This document shows, piece after piece, positions 1 to 5,513 of a stretch of DNA of 5,513 nt (positions are counted from its first letter, which is position 1; each line of letters opens with the position of its first letter). The position numbers and the translations under genes are program-made. The stretch spans positions 1-5,513 of the forward strand of contig CAYLNK010000385.1 in assembly GCA_964384675.1 (NCBI GenBank), written 5' to 3'. The notes under the pieces are model-generated. The model made no database searches, had not been told where the DNA came from, and worked only from the letters and a program-made list of their open reading frames with translations. This DNA comes from CAYLNK01 sp964384675. GTDB lineage: Bacteria; Acidobacteriota; Thermoanaerobaculia; UBA5066.

Positions 1-43
1 GCGGCCCACGCCGCGGCGGGCTGAGCCTCGAGCCCTCGGACGT
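1..43. other. Non-coding edge with two short GC-rich inverted repeats
   Basis: Downstream of the last stop, positions 1-5 (GCGGC) can pair with 10-14 (GCCGC) across a 4-base loop, and 18-22 (GGGCT) with 31-35 (AGCCC) across 8 bases. Neither is followed by a T-tract on the minus strand. They could contribute to 3'-end formation of the operon, but short GC stems arise easily by chance in DNA of this composition. Confidence 0.25.
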
Positions 44-505
44 TCAGACGCCGAACTGGGTCAGGTGGTGGTCGACGTGCTTCGCCACCAGCGGGCCCCA
101 CTCGCACCCCGGCAGCGGACCGAGCAGAGGGTGGATCCCCCACGTCGCCTTCGGGTCACGGCCCCGGGCGGCGAAGCGGTCGAGCGCATCGAGGAGCCGC
201 TTCACGTCGCCGTCCCAGCCCGCCGGCTTCGAGACCTGCATCTCCGGCGCGGTCGGCATTCCCCGGGGCCACGGCAGCCGGTAGGCGAAGAGCCAGCGGA
301 ACGGGTAGAGGGTCAGCAGCGTGAGCGGGAACGTCCCGATCCGGACGATCGGGACCTCGCCCAGCGCGATCTGGAGGACGTCGGTCAGATGACAGACCAT
401 CTGCCCGGCGCTCATCCGCCCCCACCTCGGCACCTCGTCGCCCTGGAGCGCCGCGATGCGAGCGCGCGCGGACTGCAGGGCGGCCGGGTCGAAGAGAGTC
501 TGCAC
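44..505 (-). CDS. DUF1569 family protein (DinB superfamily)
   Basis: A 153-residue protein matching the DUF1569 pattern, a branch of the DinB superfamily of four-helix bundles. The signs are an early MSAGQMVCHL segment (H39), a central GWDGDVKRLL helix, an IHPLLGPLPGCEWG stretch close to the family's hPxfGxLtxxEWg motif, and a terminal KHVDHHLTQFGV with H143, H146 and H147. H39, H143 and H147 would form the metal-binding triad by analogy with DinB proteins. Residues about 52-75 are hydrophobic (IVRIGTFPLTLLTLYPFRWLF) in part, but this region is common in the family and need not be a membrane anchor. The start is GTG, supported by AGGA seven bases upstream. The gene is 25 bases after another DinB-superfamily gene, so the two are probably co-expressed. 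The biochemical role is unknown. Confidence 0.88.
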   Translation of the reverse strand: MQTLFDPAALQSARARIAALQGDEVPRWGRMSAGQMVCHLTDVLQIALGEVPIVRIGTFPLTLLTLYPFRWLFAYRLPWPRGMPTAPEMQVSKPAGWDGDVKRLLDALDRFAARGRDPKATWGIHPLLGPLPGCEWGPLVAKHVDHHLTQFGV

Positions 506-512
506 ACGCTGA

Positions 513-516
513 TCCT
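513..516 (-). promoter_or_regulatory. Shine-Dalgarno for the DUF1569 gene
   Basis: The minus strand reads AGGA here, seven bases before the GTG start codon at 505, in the 25-base gap after the DinB stop. It supports the GTG start over the internal ATG at residue 32, which would remove the first helix. Confidence 0.6.
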
Positions 517-530
517 AGCCTGTGGACCCG

Positions 531-1034
531 TCACCGGACCGGGATCGCGTGGATCTGCCCGAGAAGCCAATTCAGACAGGCCAGGTGCTGCTGGTCGTGG
601 CTGGCCAGGTAGTGGACGACCGATCGGAGCGTGACGGGTCCGTACTCACCGAAGGTGCCAGGTCGTCGGAGCTGCTCGCCTGTGAGACCTTCCACGAGCC
701 GCAGCGTGGCTCGTCGGGCTTCCCGGAACGCCGCGAGCGCCGCCTCGGGGTCCGCGACGTCGTAGTCGCGGCCTGCGGCGAGCTCGTAGCTGTCGAGAGA
801 CACGAGCGCGGGGCTCTCCTCGGCGAGCATCCGGGCCACCCTCACGTGGTAGCCGTCCACCTCGATGTCCCGCACGTGGCAAACCTGGCCGAGCGGCGAG
901 AACCGCTCGCCCGGGATCCCCTCCCACGAGGGCGGCTGCCAGCTCCACCGCTCCCGCGGCACCAGCCGGAACGTGGCGTCGAGGCGGTCCGGCATCGCCG
1001 ACAGATCCGAGAGCGTGCTCTTCGACAGCGTCAT
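531..1034 (-). CDS. DinB-family protein (four-helix putative metal-dependent enzyme)
   Basis: A 167-residue protein of the DinB/YfiT-like superfamily, close to the usual 150-180 residues. The start ATG at 1034 is chosen because it overlaps the kinase stop as ATGA and has GGGAGGA six bases upstream; the same frame stays open far upstream, but that part is arginine/proline-rich and overlaps the kinase. Three histidines sit where the family binds a divalent metal: H53 in QVCHVRDIE, and H146 and H150 in ASHDQQHL. No signal peptide or membrane helix is seen, so it is probably cytoplasmic. Family members include thiol-dependent S-transferases (bacillithiol- or mycothiol-type) and many proteins of unknown role, so the substrate cannot be assigned. 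It is distinct from the DNA polymerase IV also named DinB. Co-transcription with the kinase and the following DinB-superfamily gene is likely. Confidence 0.9.
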   Translation of the reverse strand: MTLSKSTLSDLSAMPDRLDATFRLVPRERWSWQPPSWEGIPGERFSPLGQVCHVRDIEVDGYHVRVARMLAEESPALVSLDSYELAAGRDYDVADPEAALAAFREARRATLRLVEGLTGEQLRRPGTFGEYGPVTLRSVVHYLASHDQQHLACLNWLLGQIHAIPVR

Positions 1035-4000
1035 GCGCGATCCTCCCGGCCCCCGGCCGCCCTCAGCCTCGACTCGATTCCTTCGAGCCGTTCGAGCGCG
1101 CCGGTGAAATCGAGGTTGGCAACCGACGTCTCCAGGTCGCGCATCGGCGCGCCGAGCGCCCCGCCGAGCGCGGTCTTCAGCGCGGCGGCGTCGTCCGTCG
1201 CGTCCATGCTGCTCGTTTCGAGATGCCGCCGGAGGCGGACGACGATCGGCATCGCCGCGGAGGCGTGCTCCGGGCCCAGCGGCGCGGACCCGGCGGCGTC
1301 CACGGGCTCCGCCTCCCTCCGAAGCAAGGCCTCGCAGCCTCCGCGGGCCTCCTCGATCGCGGCGCGAAGCGGCTCCACGTCGAGGCGTTCCGCCGGGGCC
1401 CGGCCGAGGGACGCTTCGAGCGAGCTCGCCGCCTCGGCCACACGCTCGAGCCCGAGCGTCCCCGCCGAGCCCTTGAGCGTATGGAGCACCTGACGCAGCT
1501 CCGCGAGAGCCTCGCCCCGGCCCGTCAGCTGCTCGACCCGCGCGAGGACGCTGCCGAGCCCGGACACGGTCCGAAGCAAGAGCCCCCTGTAGAGCGTCGG
1601 ATTCCCGCCCGCGCGGCGGAGCCCGCCTTCGACGTTCACCCCCGGGAGCGTCGCCGGAAGATCGCCGGGCGTGGCGACCTCGTCCGCGTACCGGTAACGG
1701 ACCCCCGTCTGCTGCGCGATCGCCGCGAAGAGGTCGTCGACCGCGAACGGCTTGGTGAGAACGGCGTCCACGCCGCAGGCGAGGAGCTCGCTCTGCTCGT
1801 GCTCGAGGGCGCTCGCCGTCAGGGCGACGATGCGCGTCGCCTTCGATCCCTCGCGTGCCCGGATGCGGCGCGTCGCCTCGCGCCCGTTGAGGACCGGCAT
1901 CCGTACGTCCATGAAGACGAGGTGGGGCCGCCAGCGCTCCCACTCCTCGAACGCCTCGGCGCCGTCGACCGCCTCGCGGACGTCGAACCCCGCGCCGCCC
2001 AGGAGGCGGGTGAGAAGGAGCCGGTTCTCCAGCGTGTCGTCGGCGACGAGGACGCGGACCGGCTCCTGGCCGGCAGCCAGGGACGCGACACGGCGGTGCC
2101 GTCGCGGCGCCACCGCCTCGCTCGACGACGGCAGCTCCACGTCGAAGGAGAACGTCGTCCCCGCGCCGACCTGGCTCCGGACCCCGATGTCGCCACCCAG
2201 GAGCCGCACGATCTGGCGGCTGATCACGAGCCCGAGCCCGGTCCCTTCCTTCGCGCTCAATCCCGACTCCGTCTGGCTGAAGGCGCGGAAGAGCTTCGCC
2301 ATCTCGTCCTCGGAGATGCCGGGCCCCGTGTCCTCCACCTCGAACGCCGCGCGGCCGCCGCTCCAGCGCACCCGGAGGGTGACCCGGCCACGCTCCGTGA
2401 ACTTGACGGCGTTGCCGAGGAGGTTGATGAGGACCTGCCGGAGCTTCCCCTCGTCGCCGCTCACGGTCCGCGGGACCTCTGCCCCGACGTCGAAGGCGAG
2501 GTCGAGGTCCTTGGCCTCCGCCCTCACCTTCACGATCGAGTGCACCGACGCGAGCATCTCGTGCAGGTCGAAGGGCCGGTCGAGGCGGGTGAAGCTCCCG
2601 GCCTCTATCTTCGACAGCGAGAGGACGTCGTTGATGAGGCCGAGCAGGTGCTCGCCGGAGCGCTGGATGATGCTCAGCTCCTCGTGGTGGCGATCGCTCA
2701 GGTCGGCCGAACGATCCAGGAGCTGCGCGAAGCCGAGCACCGCGCTCAGGGGCGTGCGCAGCTCGTGGCTCATGTTGGCGAGGAAGAGGCTCTTGGCGCG
2801 GCTCGCCTCGAGCGCCTGCTGCTTGGCGGCCTCGATCTCCGACGTCCGCTGCGCGACGAGGTCCTCCAGCTCGGCCTCGCGGGCCTCGAGCGCCCTCACC
2901 CGCAGCTTCACGATGCCCGCCACGGCCGCCAGACCCCCGAGGAGGCCCAACGCCTTTGCCCAATCGGTGAGCCACCACGGCGGGCGCACGCGGAACGGCA
3001 GCTCGACCGGCGGACCCCACGGTCCGGTGCCGATCCGGGCGCGCGCCCGGAACACGTGCCGCCCCGGCGCGACGTTGCCGAAGACGGCGCGGCTGTCGCG
3101 GCCCGGCGGGCTCCAGTCCCGATCCTCGCCGCCCAGCGTCGATTGGTACTCGATCCGCTCCGGGATCCCGAGGTCGACCGCCGAGAAGCGGAACGTCAGG
3201 TCGGCGAGGTCGGACGGGAGATCCAGGCCCATCGGGACGTTGGAGAAGGGCGGGACGCTCTGGAACGCGAGACGGGACGGGGCCGGCGCCGCGCCGCTTC
3301 CGTCCCCGCGCGCGACGGCCCTGTAGTCGACGGGCGACTGGCGGAGGTCGACGGCCAGCAGCTGGACCCGGGGCGGCCCGGCCGGCGCCTGGAACGCGGA
3401 ATCCGCCGGCAAGAGGCTCAGGCCCTTGCCGGTCCCCCACCAGCCGCGCCCCTGGCGGTCGAAGAGGCCCGTCCCCTGGTTGAAGTCGGGGGCCTTCAGG
3501 CCCTCTTCGCGGCCGAACGTGTCGATCGTGGGACGGGCGCCGCCGGGCGGCAGCACGATCCGGTTCAGCCCCTTCTCGGTGGCCGCCCAGACCGCTCCCT
3601 GGGGGTCCTCGGCGAGCGAGAAGACGAGCGGGTTGCTGAGCCCGTCGTCCTCGCCGATCCGCGTGAAGCCGCTCCCGTCGTACACCGCGAGACCGGCTCG
3701 CGTCCCGAGCCAGACCCGACCCTCGTGGTCGCGAAGGCCGACGTTCCCTTCCGCGCTGCCGAGGCTCGTCTCGTCGAAGACCGTGACCGTGTCGCCTTCC
3801 AGGCGGCTCACGCCGCCCTTCTTGCGGACGAACCAGAGGGCCCCGTCCCCGGAGTCGACGATGTCGTACACGGGCGAGCCGCCCAGGAGCTCGTCGGGGT
3901 ATCGCGTGAACGTGCGGCCGTCGTAGCGCACGGCCCCGGAGGCCGAGCCGATCCAGAGACGGCCCTCCCGGTCCTCGGCGAAGGCCCAGACGCGGCCGGG

Positions 4001-5513
4001 CGCCTTGCCGTCCCTCGCCGCCACGCGCGTCAGGCTCGAGCCGTCGTAGCGAAAGACGCCGTCCCGCGCCGTGCCGATCCAGAGGGCGCCGCGGCGGTCC
4101 TGGTACACCGAGTGGACCTGGTCCCTTCCCGTGGCGCTCGCGATCCGGAGCTGACCGAACGCCTCGCCGTCGAAGCGTGCGATCCCCTTGTCGGTCGCGA
4201 GCCAGAGGGCCCCGTCCTTCGCCTCCACGATGCCCCACACCCGCGTGTCCGGAAGGCCCTCTCGCGCCGTGACGTGACGGAACGAGCCGGGCCGGTACCG
4301 GTCGAGGCCGCCCCCCTGCGTCGCGATCCAGATCAGCCCGGCCCGGTCCTCCAGCACGAAGGACGTCCGGTCCTGGCTGAGCCCCTGCTCCTCGGCGAGC
4401 GGGACGAACGCCCGGATCGGTCGGGTCGGATCGTCCCGGTTCCGCAGGAGCTGCGCGACGCCCTTGCGCGTCGCGAGCCAGAGGGAGCCTCGCCGATCTG
4501 CCATCACCTGCGCGACGTCGTCGTCGGGCAACCCCTGGGCCGACGAGTACGTGGTGAAGGAGGTGCCGTCGAATCGGCTCACGCCCTTGCCCGAGAGCCA
4601 GATCCCGCCGTCGGCATCCTCGGCGACCCCGGTCAGCGCGTCGCCCGGAAGCCCGTCCTCCGCCGTGTAGCGCGTGAACGACCGGCCGTCGAACGCGAAG
4701 GCTCCGCTGCCGGTCGCGAACCAGATCGTGCCGTCGCGGGCCTCGAGGATCGAGGTGATCTCGCCGTCCACGAGGCCGTTCACGGCGGCGTAGCCGCTGA
4801 ACGACGTGCCGTCGAAGCGGCAGGCCCCGTGGTCGGTCGCGATCCAGAAGCGTCCGGCGCGGTCCTCCACCACCGCTCCGACGTCGTCGCCCGGCAGCCC
4901 CTGCTTCGTCGTGTAGTGGGTGACCGCGTTCCCGTCGTAGCGGGAGAGGCCGCCGCGGCTGAAGCTGATCCAGAGGTTGCCGGCCCGATCGGCGGACACG
5001 CTCGTGGTGTTGTCGCTGGCGAGGCCCTGCTTCGTGGTGAAGCGCGTGAAGGACGTGCCGTCGTAGCGTGAGAGGCCGCCGCCCCACTCGGTGATCCAGA
5101 GGAACCCGCGCCGATCCTGGACCATGACGCCGGGATACGAGGTGGCCATCCCTTGCGCCACGTCGAGGTAGGCGATGTCGGCGAGCATGTTGTCGCGCCG
5201 GGCGGGCGGAGCCGCGGGCAGCGGCGGGGGCACCCGCAGCGGGACGGTGAGGGGCGCCTCCAGCGTGCGCCCGTCCTGCACCGCGGACCCGCTCGCGGGC
5301 GGCCGGAGCGACGTCGGCGGCGGCACGCCGTTCTCGCCCGGCGTCACCCGAGGGCGGTCCACGCGGACCACGACCCGAACCGGAGCGCCCACCGGGATCT
5401 CCCGCACGCCGCCGTCCGGCACCAGCCGGAGCGCTGGCGCCGGCGCGACGGTCTCGACGGTCTCGACGCGGGTCAGCGCCGCCGGATCGTCGCGGACCAC
5501 CTTCGCCGGCGTC
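1031..5513 (-). CDS. Hybrid sensor histidine kinase with 14-blade Reg_prop ectodomain, receiver and Hpt domains (5'-partial)
   Basis: Membrane sensor kinase of a multistep phosphorelay. The frame is open to the window edge, so the true start is upstream; numbering here uses the GTG at 5500 as residue 1 (1489 residues, plus at least 4 upstream). Domains in order: proline-rich leader to about 104; fourteen propeller blades (about 125-705) with motifs such as GGLSRYDG and LWIGT; Y_Y_Y domain (about 765-838); one transmembrane helix (about 845-864); coiled coil (865-903); HisKA with SHELRTP, phospho-His H912; HATPase_c with N1030, DTGPGIS (from D1057) and GTGLGL (from G1086); receiver with D1154/D1155, phospho-acceptor D1198, T1228 and K1250; Hpt with HTLKGSAG, H1340; helical tail to 1489. 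The propellers and Y_Y_Y should lie outside the cytoplasm and the catalytic part inside. The ectodomain resembles Bacteroides hybrid two-component (polysaccharide-sensing) regulators, but no AraC/HTH output domain is present. The ligand is unknown. The kinase, receiver and Hpt look active. The stop overlaps the next gene's start as ATGA. Confidence 0.95.
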   Translation of the reverse strand, partial: TPAKVVRDDPAALTRVETVETVAPAPALRLVPDGGVREIPVGAPVRVVVRVDRPRVTPGENGVPPPTSLRPPASGSAVQDGRTLEAPLTVPLRVPPPLPAAPPARRDNMLADIAYLDVAQGMATSYPGVMVQDRRGFLWITEWGGGLSRYDGTSFTRFTTKQGLASDNTTSVSADRAGNLWISFSRGGLSRYDGNAVTHYTTKQGLPGDDVGAVVEDRAGRFWIATDHGACRFDGTSFSGYAAVNGLVDGEITSILEARDGTIWFATGSGAFAFDGRSFTRYTAEDGLPGDALTGVAEDADGGIWLSGKGVSRFDGTSFTTYSSAQGLPDDDVAQVMADRRGSLWLATRKGVAQLLRNRDDPTRPIRAFVPLAEEQGLSQDRTSFVLEDRAGLIWIATQGGGLDRYRPGSFRHVTAREGLPDTRVWGIVEAKDGALWLATDKGIARFDGEAFGQLRIASATGRDQVHSVYQDRRGALWIGTARDGVFRYDGSSLTRVAARDGKAPGRVWAFAEDREGRLWIGSASGAVRYDGRTFTRYPDELLGGSPVYDIVDSGDGALWFVRKKGGVSRLEGDTVTVFDETSLGSAEGNVGLRDHEGRVWLGTRAGLAVYDGSGFTRIGEDDGLSNPLVFSLAEDPQGAVWAATEKGLNRIVLPPGGARPTIDTFGREEGLKAPDFNQGTGLFDRQGRGWWGTGKGLSLLPADSAFQAPAGPPRVQLLAVDLRQSPVDYRAVARGDGSGAAPAPSRLAFQSVPPFSNVPMGLDLPSDLADLTFRFSAVDLGIPERIEYQSTLGGEDRDWSPPGRDSRAVFGNVAPGRHVFRARARIGTGPWGPPVELPFRVRPPWWLTDWAKALGLLGGLAAVAGIVKLRVRALEAREAELEDLVAQRTSEIEAAKQQALEASRAKSLFLANMSHELRTPLSAVLGFAQLLDRSADLSDRHHEELSIIQRSGEHLLGLINDVLSLSKIEAGSFTRLDRPFDLHEMLASVHSIVKVRAEAKDLDLAFDVGAEVPRTVSGDEGKLRQVLINLLGNAVKFTERGRVTLRVRWSGGRAAFEVEDTGPGISEDEMAKLFRAFSQTESGLSAKEGTGLGLVISRQIVRLLGGDIGVRSQVGAGTTFSFDVELPSSSEAVAPRRHRRVASLAAGQEPVRVLVADDTLENRLLLTRLLGGAGFDVREAVDGAEAFEEWERWRPHLVFMDVRMPVLNGREATRRIRAREGSKATRIVALTASALEHEQSELLACGVDAVLTKPFAVDDLFAAIAQQTGVRYRYADEVATPGDLPATLPGVNVEGGLRRAGGNPTLYRGLLLRTVSGLGSVLARVEQLTGRGEALAELRQVLHTLKGSAGTLGLERVAEAASSLEASLGRAPAERLDVEPLRAAIEEARGGCEALLRREAEPVDAAGSAPLGPEHASAAMPIVVRLRRHLETSSMDATDDAAALKTALGGALGAPMRDLETSVANLDFTGALERLEGIESRLRAAGGREDRA
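1041..1047 (-). promoter_or_regulatory. Shine-Dalgarno for the DinB-family gene, within the kinase gene
   Basis: The minus strand reads GGGAGGA here, six bases before the ATG at 1034. It is a near-perfect anti-16S match at normal spacing and fixes the DinB start. It lies inside the last codons of the kinase, so the DinB gene can be translated by re-initiation at the ATGA overlap or by direct ribosome loading. Confidence 0.85.
3386..5128 (-). repeat. Coding tandem repeats: 14 Reg_prop beta-propeller blades (7 + 7)
   Basis: Fourteen copies of a unit of about 41 codons lie inside the sensor kinase, each with a D-x-x-G-x-x-W core followed by a G-x-x-x-(Y/F)-D-G-like turn and a late G-L. The core tryptophans are residues 135, 177, 219, 260, 301, 341, 391, 433, 474, 516, 556, 597, 638 and 688. 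Successive spacings are 40-42 residues except for two of 50 (341 to 391 and 638 to 688), and these are exactly seven blades apart. This fits two consecutive seven-bladed propellers, as known for the Bacteroides hybrid two-component family. The last blades carry the PDFNQG and WWGT elements typical of the end of such ectodomains. Blade 11 (near residue 556) has lost the usual G/A-T after the tryptophan and reads FVRKKGG. Confidence 0.9.
4899..5106 (-). repeat. Near-direct DNA repeat between blades 1 and 2, 126-base period
   Basis: Positions 5025-5106 and 4899-4980 are similar at the nucleotide level as well as in protein. Both contain CCCTGCTTCGT, then CCGTCGTAGCG with one variable base before GAGAGGCCGCCGC, then TGATCCAGAGG, all at the same 126-base (42-codon) offset. 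The protein copies share GGLSRYDG and TTKQGL. The other blades are more diverged, so this pair may be the most recent duplication, or may have been kept alike by recombination. The alignment was done by eye. Confidence 0.7.

Noticed and set aside
1..35. Rho-independent terminator for the operon
   Set aside because: The two stems are only 5 bp and no T-tract follows on the minus strand, so they were kept only as a low-confidence inverted-repeat note.
65..634. Plus-strand open frames across the two small genes (65-634 and 522-1493)
   Set aside because: They have no recognisable motifs, have biased composition, and lie opposite two well-supported DinB-superfamily genes.
1223..5071. A plus-strand open frame of about 1280 codons opposite the kinase
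   Set aside because: It is antisense to a gene with clear domains and catalytic motifs. Its translation is rich in Arg, Pro, Ala and Glu with no recognisable domain, as expected where G/C at third positions removes antisense stops.
1035..5087. Upstream extension of the DinB frame through the kinase gene (about 1350 extra codons)
   Set aside because: The extension is Arg/Gly/Pro-rich shadow sequence in another frame of the kinase. The ATG at 1034 with GGGAGGA upstream is a far better start and gives a family-sized protein.
3386..5128. CRISPR array or non-coding satellite repeat
   Set aside because: The periodicity of about 123-126 bases is protein-coding, in frame, and matches propeller blades; there are no identical direct repeats with unique spacers.
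5498..5500. GTG at 5500 as the kinase start codon
   Set aside because: The frame continues with sense codons (Thr-Pro-Ala-Lys) to the window edge, no clear Shine-Dalgarno precedes it, and no signal peptide follows although the propellers must be exported.

Overview
The window is GC-rich bacterial DNA with strong G/C preference at third codon positions. It is fully occupied by three genes, all on the minus strand and apparently in one transcription unit. Reading in the direction of transcription (high to low coordinates) they are: a very large hybrid sensor histidine kinase (5513 down to 1031, its 5' end cut by the window edge), a DinB-family protein (1034 down to 531), and a DUF1569-type protein of the DinB superfamily (505 down to 44). 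The gene style, a giant beta-propeller hybrid kinase followed by DinB-like genes, suits a high-GC environmental bacterium such as an Acidobacteriota, Gemmatimonadota, Myxococcota or Eisenbacteria-like lineage. No marker in the window fixes the taxon, so this is only inference.

The kinase has a proline-rich N-terminal segment and then fourteen Reg_prop-type propeller blades. The spacing of the blade tryptophans shows two seven-bladed propellers in tandem. These are followed by a Y_Y_Y (Ig-like) domain, one membrane helix, a short coiled coil, HisKA, HATPase_c, a receiver domain, an Hpt domain and a helical C-terminal tail. All catalytic residues I can check are present: H912, N1030, the G boxes, D1198, K1250 and H1340 (numbered from the GTG codon at 5500). 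The ectodomain is that of the Bacteroides-type hybrid two-component systems. However, the protein ends in Hpt rather than an AraC DNA-binding domain, so the signal should pass His-Asp-His to a separate response regulator that is not in this window.

The kinase stop and the DinB start overlap as ATGA, and a strong Shine-Dalgarno lies inside the end of the kinase gene. The DUF1569 gene follows after a 25-base gap with its own AGGA site and a GTG start. The two small proteins keep the His triads expected of DinB-fold metal proteins, but their substrates cannot be read from sequence. Positions 1-43 are non-coding as far as visible and contain only two short GC-rich inverted repeats. No tRNA, rRNA, CRISPR, mobile element or promoter was found; the operon promoter must lie beyond position 5513.
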